Below, in pieces: positions 18,701 to 21,563 of a stretch of 21,563 nucleotides of DNA (position 1 is the first letter of the stretch; each line of letters opens with the position of its first letter). The notes below the pieces were generated by a model that searched no databases, was not told the DNA's origin, and saw nothing but the letters and a program-made list of their open reading frames with translations. A program made the translations under genes and the position numbers. The DNA comes from Pelargonium nanum (lineage: Eukaryota > Streptophyta > Magnoliopsida > Geraniales > Geraniaceae). The stretch is from assembly GCA_036897485.1 (NCBI GenBank), contig JAYMTF010001742.1, positions 1-21,563 on the forward strand, read 5' to 3'.

Positions 18701-21388
18701 ATTTTACTGGTACAATTTCAGTAATATATCGTTATCTTTGGCAGTCCAGCTAGAAGCCTGGTATCAGATGATGAGGATGAGGGAGCTTACTCGAATGGTA
18801 GTTCAAGAGATTTTGGGGATGACTTGATAATGGAATGGGCCAGGGTCAGTTTACTATTTATTGATGCCTACATATTTGGCTAATATAGTGATAATCTGTA
18901 TGCTCCTTAATTGTCATTGTCGTTCGTGTGTTCTGTTTCATAGGAAACAAAAAATGAGTTGCTACTGATAGTTTGTGGTTATCATGCTCAACCTCTCCCA
19001 CCACGCGGTCGTGAATTCGTCTTTCAGCCCCTTGAGCATCTACAATCTATAATGTATAGGCGACCTCCACTATCTTCTCTTGTCTATAATAAAAAATATT
19101 TGGATACAATGAACCCTGCCGAGGTAAATTTTTTTTACTGAAAATTCTTAGTTTGTGCTCCTTACACATACTTAATATTACTGCCCACGGTAAAAGGTCA
19201 ACGCAAAATTGGCTGCTGCTGAGGAAGCTCTTGCATTATCACTATGGACAACTGCAACTATCTGTCGGGCTCTCTCCCTTCAAAGTGTAATGATTTTCCT
19301 TCTCTATTTTTCTTCTTCTTTTGGATCTAAATAGAGATATTCTTTTAGTAAATAAAATTTGTCAGTATCATGTGTACTATTGCCCTGCTCTTTGATTTAA
19401 TCAACAAGTTTGTTGGTGTAATATTTAGGAAGGTAAATTTTCACTAAAAGCAATGCTAATTAAGGTTATATTTGGATCTTGAAGTAAGGTATTCTTCTGA
19501 GAGGAAATAATTGTAATTTTTTCACCTTACTTTCCTAGCCCTCAACTTTTCTAAGATCTAAATGGAACCCAAGGGGTTTTGTTGTGGATTGTTATAATCT
19601 TTTTTGGTGTTCATATCAAAGATTGTGTTTGGGTCTTGTAGAAGTCGAAAATTTCTGGAAATTAAAGTGAGAATTCTTAGGAGAGGAATTTCAGCCTATG
19701 TTTCTTTAGTTTGATATTCCAAGATCTAATGGAACCCAAAGATTTTATCATGGATGTGTATCTTCTTTTTTGGGGGGATTGTGTCACATGCTTGATGATG
19801 TGAATGTGATGGAAATTTATTACATTTTTGTACCTTCACGAGATAACCTTTGTTTCTTTTTGCCATAGAATACACACGCGCGCGCGCGCGCACACACACA
19901 CATATATTAATATAAAAAATGTCTTGTTACCATTCCTACTTACATTTGTTTATTTGAGTTTAACGAGTAATGATTCTTCCAGATTTTGGCACTGGTTACT
20001 GGAGTGCTGCTGGAAAAACAAGTTGTTATAGTGTGCCCAAATTTGGTAAGTTCACTTTTCATTGGAATTTGTATCAATATATATATAAGAAATTGTTCAG
20101 CAAACTTTATTACATTTTTTATTTCAAAGCACGGAACAATAATTTCTTTCCGTGACATAGGTCGTGTTTTCTTTTTCTTTCCTTCTATCAATTAACTTTG
20201 AGAATTGCTGGCCAGTAAAGGGTTGTTTTGTTTTAACTTTTGACTTTTACACATATCTGTACTAATGCAGGGTGTTCTATCAGCTACGGTGTTATCTGTT
20301 ATTCCCATAATTCTACCATTTCAATGGCAGAGTTTACTCCTTCCAGTAAGTTTGAAGCTGAAACCTTGAGATTGATGTCACTTAATCATATTATCTTGAA
20401 CTTTTCCTTAGGTTTCAAGGTTAAACTTATGTTAATAAAAGTTGTTCAATCTGTTAATTTTGTTTAATTCAGAGAGAAGATTTTGTTTTACCAACTGTAA
20501 GCTTTACATGTGCCTTAGTCCATAGGTTATGTTAAACTTTACTTCATCTAAAAGCTTAAGCTATAAGTTAAGGGCCTGACTAGTAGTATGTCAAGCCGTC
20601 TCAAACTCTGAGCAGTTTGAATGTGGGATATTCCAATTTCCAACCCTCTCCCTCAATTACGCGGCCAGGTGGACCAAGAATTACATGGGAATCCAATGCA
20701 AATGGGTCATACAGGACCCAGACTAAACCAGCTCTCATACCATGTTAAACTTGATCTAAAAGGTTAAGTAAGTTAAGAGGAGGACCCAATCTCACCCGAT
20801 TGCTGCACTTAGTTAGCTTTTTAGCTAAATTTGTACTCTCTCCCGATTGCTGCACTTACTTAGCTTTTTAGCTAAATTTGTACTCTCTCCCGGCCTTTGG
20901 CCGTTTGTACTTTTTTTCCCTTTCCGGGTTCAATAAAAGTACCGCTTGCCTATTAAAAATAAAAATACTCAAACTTCACATACTTTCAATGTGGGAAGTT
21001 CCAACAGTTCAATAACCTTTTGCCCAAATATCATAGAAAATAGTTAGTGCAGATTCCAAGTGATGCTTTCATAACCTTGACTGATAAGGTTTGACAAAGT
21101 TTTCAACATTTGGCAAAGTCTATTGTTCCACATTCTTCCACCTCTTACCCTTTCTTAAGAAGTTTCATGTCTTCAGAATTTTATTTTGACCCTTTCTTTA
21201 GATTTAGCATTTATCACACTTTCCCTTAAAGTTGGTAAATAGTGTTAGGTTCAGAAACTATATTTATTCTTCATGTTAATACATAGTTTGATATTATTGT
21301 CATTTTCATTTTCACCAATATCTATTGATATTATCAGGTTTTGCCAGCAGCGATGTTTGATTTTCTTGATGCACCAGTTCCTTTCATT
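6782..21388 (+). CDS. DENN (AEX-3) domain protein, 13 coding exons, 3' end beyond the window
   Basis: Coding exons, joined by eye: 6782-7159, 7655-7852, 8524-8607, 8702-8761, 15849-15893, 17492-17691, 17818-18459, 18745-18844, 18944-19123, 19197-19286, 19983-20045, 20271-20345 and 21338-21388. All have GT/AG borders and stay in one frame (722 residues), and a donor at 21389 leads out of the window. Residues 1-126 are basic and Pro-rich. The upstream DENN part runs from about 127 to 345: FEHFIVAGLSP, then VLFKYPPGKK, the LLERTPSLSELN stretch, VADNATLYGVC, and RCYCLLTRVPFFELHYEMLN. Residues about 346-560 are an acidic Ser-rich linker with an SQ nonapeptide repeat. The central DENN core starts at about 570 (LEHLQSIMYRRPPLSSLVY, ALSLWTTATICRALSL, EKQVVIVCPN, PFQWQSLLLP, FDFLDAPVPFI). 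DENN proteins usually activate Rab GTPases on membranes; this role is inferred. ATG 6782 is the first ATG after an in-frame TAG at 6752. Intron 4 is over 7 kb because of transposon insertions. Confidence 0.88.
7160..8523 (+). other. Introns 1 and 2 of the DENN gene
   Basis: Intron 1 (7160-7654) and intron 2 (7853-8523) flank the 66-codon exon at 7655-7852. Both are AT-rich with ordinary splice borders. I see no transposon, RNA gene or alternative exon in them. Confidence 0.6.
8985..9260 (-). mobile_element. RTE-type LINE 3' end, degraded
   Basis: Read on the minus strand from about 9235, the DNA follows the end of plant RTE reverse transcriptase ORFs: a WFGHL-like segment, an APVR-like segment, then a GxPK-like stretch leading to WKEVIRKDM. 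After this it continues into a TTGGTTGTCATTGTTATTG tail, like the TTG-rich ends of RTE elements. The reading frame is broken several times. Only about 250 bp of the 3' end is recognisable, as expected for a 5'-truncated insertion. Confidence 0.65.
9261..9609. other. Intron DNA before the L1 insertion, partly copia-derived
   Basis: The stretch nearest the L1 (about 9530-9609) weakly resembles the RNase H part of a Ty1/copia polyprotein, which continues on the other side of the L1. The rest (9261-9530) is unassigned. The part around 9310-9420 looks LTR-like (a TATATA run and an AATAAACATAG stretch), but I cannot pair it with the LTR at 15243. Confidence 0.35.
9782..11009 (+). pseudogene. L1 ORF1: DUF4283-like domain plus CCHC zinc knuckle, frameshifted
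   Basis: The start is ATG 9782 (MADSVSGG). An acidic N-terminus is followed by a DUF4283-like region (about 10000-10300, with GYVGRFLTDNP and later DLWNLSIWVQARGI). A basic stretch leads to a zinc knuckle CFYCGVLGHFERDC (10505-10546; C-x2-C-x4-H-x4-C). Such proteins bind the LINE RNA. The frame changes at the T run near 10178-10185 and again near 10278. The last open part overlaps the start of ORF2 by about 180 nt in a different frame, which may be original or a product of decay. Confidence 0.85.
10831..14883 (+). pseudogene. L1 ORF2: endonuclease, reverse transcriptase and RNase H, disrupted
   Basis: The likely start is ATG 10831 (MSMIVWNCRGMGNPRT). An endonuclease/exonuclease/phosphatase domain shows NCRG, METK, GDFND and TSDH. 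The reverse transcriptase has LKLDMAKAYDSVEW (about 12525-12565), GIRQGDPISPYLF and FADDALIFF (12846-12872), so the catalytic aspartates are present. A zinc-binding-like CPHCHIYPES stretch precedes an RNase H domain at about 14430-14800 (VNVDAA, SLAEALTIREAL, IIIESDAQAV, and a final ANQVAHQLGR). In-frame stops occur at 11182, 11877, 13338, 13674 and 14128, with frameshifts near 11550 and at the T run near 14074. Confidence 0.9.
14929..15708 (+). mobile_element. Ty1/copia retrotransposon remnant: RNase H end and 3' LTR
   Basis: Positions 14929-15130 resemble the end of a copia polyprotein RNase H domain, with the CDNQ-type motif recognisable. A polypurine tract AAGTGGGAGAAA (15231-15242) follows. 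The LTR then begins TGTTGTGACG at 15243, carries a TATAAAA at 15404, and ends near 15708 at CACAAC, approximately inverse to its start. No 5' LTR is seen in the window. The element is broken and incomplete, a fossil. The same RNase H region appears to continue on the left side of the L1, so the L1 inserted into it. Confidence 0.7.
15243..15708 (+). repeat. Copia-type 3' LTR, about 466 bp
   Basis: The start TGTTGTG directly follows a polypurine tract. A TATAAAA lies at 15404-15410, and the near-palindromic end CACAAC lies close to 15708. The right border is approximate. The DNA from here to exon 5 at 15849 is unremarkable. Confidence 0.6.
15894..16450. other. First part of DENN intron 5
   Basis: AT-rich intron sequence after donor GTAAGT at 15894. 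The open frames at 16094-16288 and 16327-16599 have no recognisable domain. No repeat identified. Confidence 0.5.
16469..16566 (+). mobile_element. Short tRNA-derived SINE with 18-bp target duplication
   Basis: The insert of about 98 bp has an A-box-like GTTTAAGGTGC (16491-16501) and a B-box-like GGTTACAAGTTCGAGC (16515-16530), and ends in a short A run. It is flanked by an identical AACATAAGTTCAAATTTA at 16451-16468 and 16567-16584; part of the A tail is shared with the duplication. Polymerase III boxes, small size and a long perfect duplication fit a recent SINE insertion, perhaps of the Au type. Confidence 0.85.
16585..17063. other. Middle part of DENN intron 5
   Basis: No gene or clear element. 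An 11-bp TAAAGTAGGAG at about 16637 has an inverted copy near 16805, too short to support a call. Confidence 0.4.
17064..17416. mobile_element. Foldback MITE, 353 bp, arms of about 150 bp
   Basis: The left arm from 17064 (GGTGTAATTACGCAAAAC) and the right arm ending at 17416 (inverted: GGGGTAATTACACAAAAC) pair along about 150 bp at roughly 80-85 percent by eye. A short loop lies near 17232-17262. The longest identical inner block is GCACTTAACTACCCTATAG. Each arm contains TCACGTGA. There is no coding potential and no clear target duplication, so the superfamily is left open. Confidence 0.8.
18113..18262 (+). repeat. In-frame 27-bp minisatellite in DENN exon 7
   Basis: Five consecutive 27-bp units (18113-18247) plus a partial sixth encode nonapeptides that each begin with Ser-Gln. 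The usual form is SQxKEALxL and the alternate form is SQEKxxSDx (protein residues 421-470). The period is exactly 9 residues, so the frame is kept. The region lies in the acidic, probably disordered linker between the upstream and central DENN parts. Confidence 0.9.
19468..19780. repeat. Diverged tandem duplication in intron 10, period about 159 bp
   Basis: Two copies start near 19470 and 19629 with TTTGGRTCTTG. Each reaches CAAGATCTAAATGGAACCCAA (or a close variant) after about 90-100 bp, then a TGTGGAT...ATCTTTTTTGG-like segment. Within each copy the ends are loosely inverted (TTTGGRTC and its complement), so each may be an old short MITE. Confidence 0.6.
19871..19908. repeat. Alternating CA/CG/CA/TA microsatellite
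   Basis: A block of CG repeats is flanked by CA repeats and then TA steps. Purine and pyrimidine alternate strictly over about 38 bp. Such DNA can adopt the Z form, and it is also prone to length change. It lies 75 bp upstream of DENN exon 11. Confidence 0.9.
20529..20634. repeat. Unclassified dispersed repeat, copy 1
   Basis: The sequence from ATGTTAAACTTTACTTCATC to ATGTGGGATATTCC resembles the second copy at 20738-21005 in its start (TGTTAAACTT..ATCTAAAAG.TTAAG) and its end (AATGTGGGA..TTCC). I recall similar sequence as a common eudicot repeat but cannot name a family. Confidence 0.5.
20738..21005. repeat. Unclassified dispersed repeat, copy 2, interrupted
   Basis: This copy has the same start and end as the repeat at 20529-20634. 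Its middle is interrupted by the LINE tail fragment at 20795-20967. Confidence 0.5.
20795..20967 (+). mobile_element. 5'-truncated LINE 3' UTR fragment with a 47-bp direct duplication
   Basis: Two 47-bp units (20795-20841 and 20842-20888) differ at one base. They are followed by CCCGGCCTTTGGCCG, a T run, TTCAATAAAAG and an A-rich tail. This resembles the 3' UTR of plant L1 elements. The short flanks CTCA (20791-20794 and 20968-20971) could be a target duplication. It is a different subfamily from the L1 at 9621-14917. Confidence 0.55.
21006..21337. other. Last part of DENN intron 12
   Basis: AT-rich intron DNA ending in acceptor TATTATCAG before exon 13. Nothing else recognised. Confidence 0.5.
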
Positions 21389-21542
21389 GTGAGTTTTATA
21401 TGATGGCCACTGTGTTAAGTTTCATTTTTATAGCAGCCAAGATTTTTATGTTGCACATAATTGAAGAAAATTAACTACTCATATTTCAAAGTCGAGTTTA
21501 AATTGAAAATTGTTGTGTCAAGTTATTCTGATAAAATGTCTT

Positions 21543-21563
21543 AATATATATATATATATATAT
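21543..21563. repeat. AT microsatellite at the window end
   Basis: About ten AT dinucleotides in the intron after exon 13 run to the last base of the window, so the full length is unknown. Confidence 0.8.

Noticed and set aside
1-21563. CRISPR arrays, bacterial operons, rRNA or tRNA genes
   Set aside because: None seen. The repeats are tandem or transposon-derived, the tRNA-like boxes belong to SINEs, and the genes are spliced plant genes.

Overview
The window is nuclear DNA from a flowering plant, almost certainly a eudicot. It has GT-AG introns, AT-rich intergenic DNA, two plant host genes and a typical plant set of transposon remnants. A finer placement (perhaps asterid) would be a guess.

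Layout. Positions 1-91 look like the 3' end of a Helitron. A RIN13-like (RPM1-interacting protein 13) gene lies on the minus strand in three exons: 3333-3034, 1967-1881 and 1753-686. It encodes 484 residues and is complete. Positions 3334-6200 are intergenic and hold a ~44 bp imperfect inverted repeat, a four-copy 61-bp tandem array, a Stowaway-type MITE, and a tRNA-derived SINE split by a 501-bp hAT-type MITE with a perfect 8-bp target duplication. From about 6200 to the window end runs a DENN (AEX-3) domain gene on the plus strand. Thirteen coding exons are visible, giving 722 residues that all join in frame, and the gene runs off the right edge.

The DENN gene is large because its introns are full of repeats. 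Intron 4 (8762-15848) holds an RTE-type LINE 3' end on the minus strand, then a nearly full-length but dead L1-type LINE (9621-14917, 11-bp target duplication). The L1 sits inside an older Ty1/copia remnant, whose 3' LTR follows it. Intron 5 holds a SINE with an 18-bp target duplication and a 353-bp foldback MITE. Intron 10 holds a diverged tandem duplication and a CA/CG alternating tract. Intron 12 holds a LINE 3'-end fragment nested in an unclassified repeat.

The two host genes are divergent neighbours. From memory, their Arabidopsis counterparts are the adjacent loci At2g20310 (RIN13) and At2g20320 (DENN), so this looks like conserved microsynteny. RIN13 is known as a positive regulator of RPM1-mediated disease resistance. 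DENN proteins are generally Rab GTPase exchange factors. Nothing here shows that the two act together.

I found no clearly new biological system. The most notable items are a nonapeptide SQ repeat encoded in a DENN exon, a row of SUMO-interaction-like motifs in the RIN13-like protein, and several cleanly dated nested insertions.
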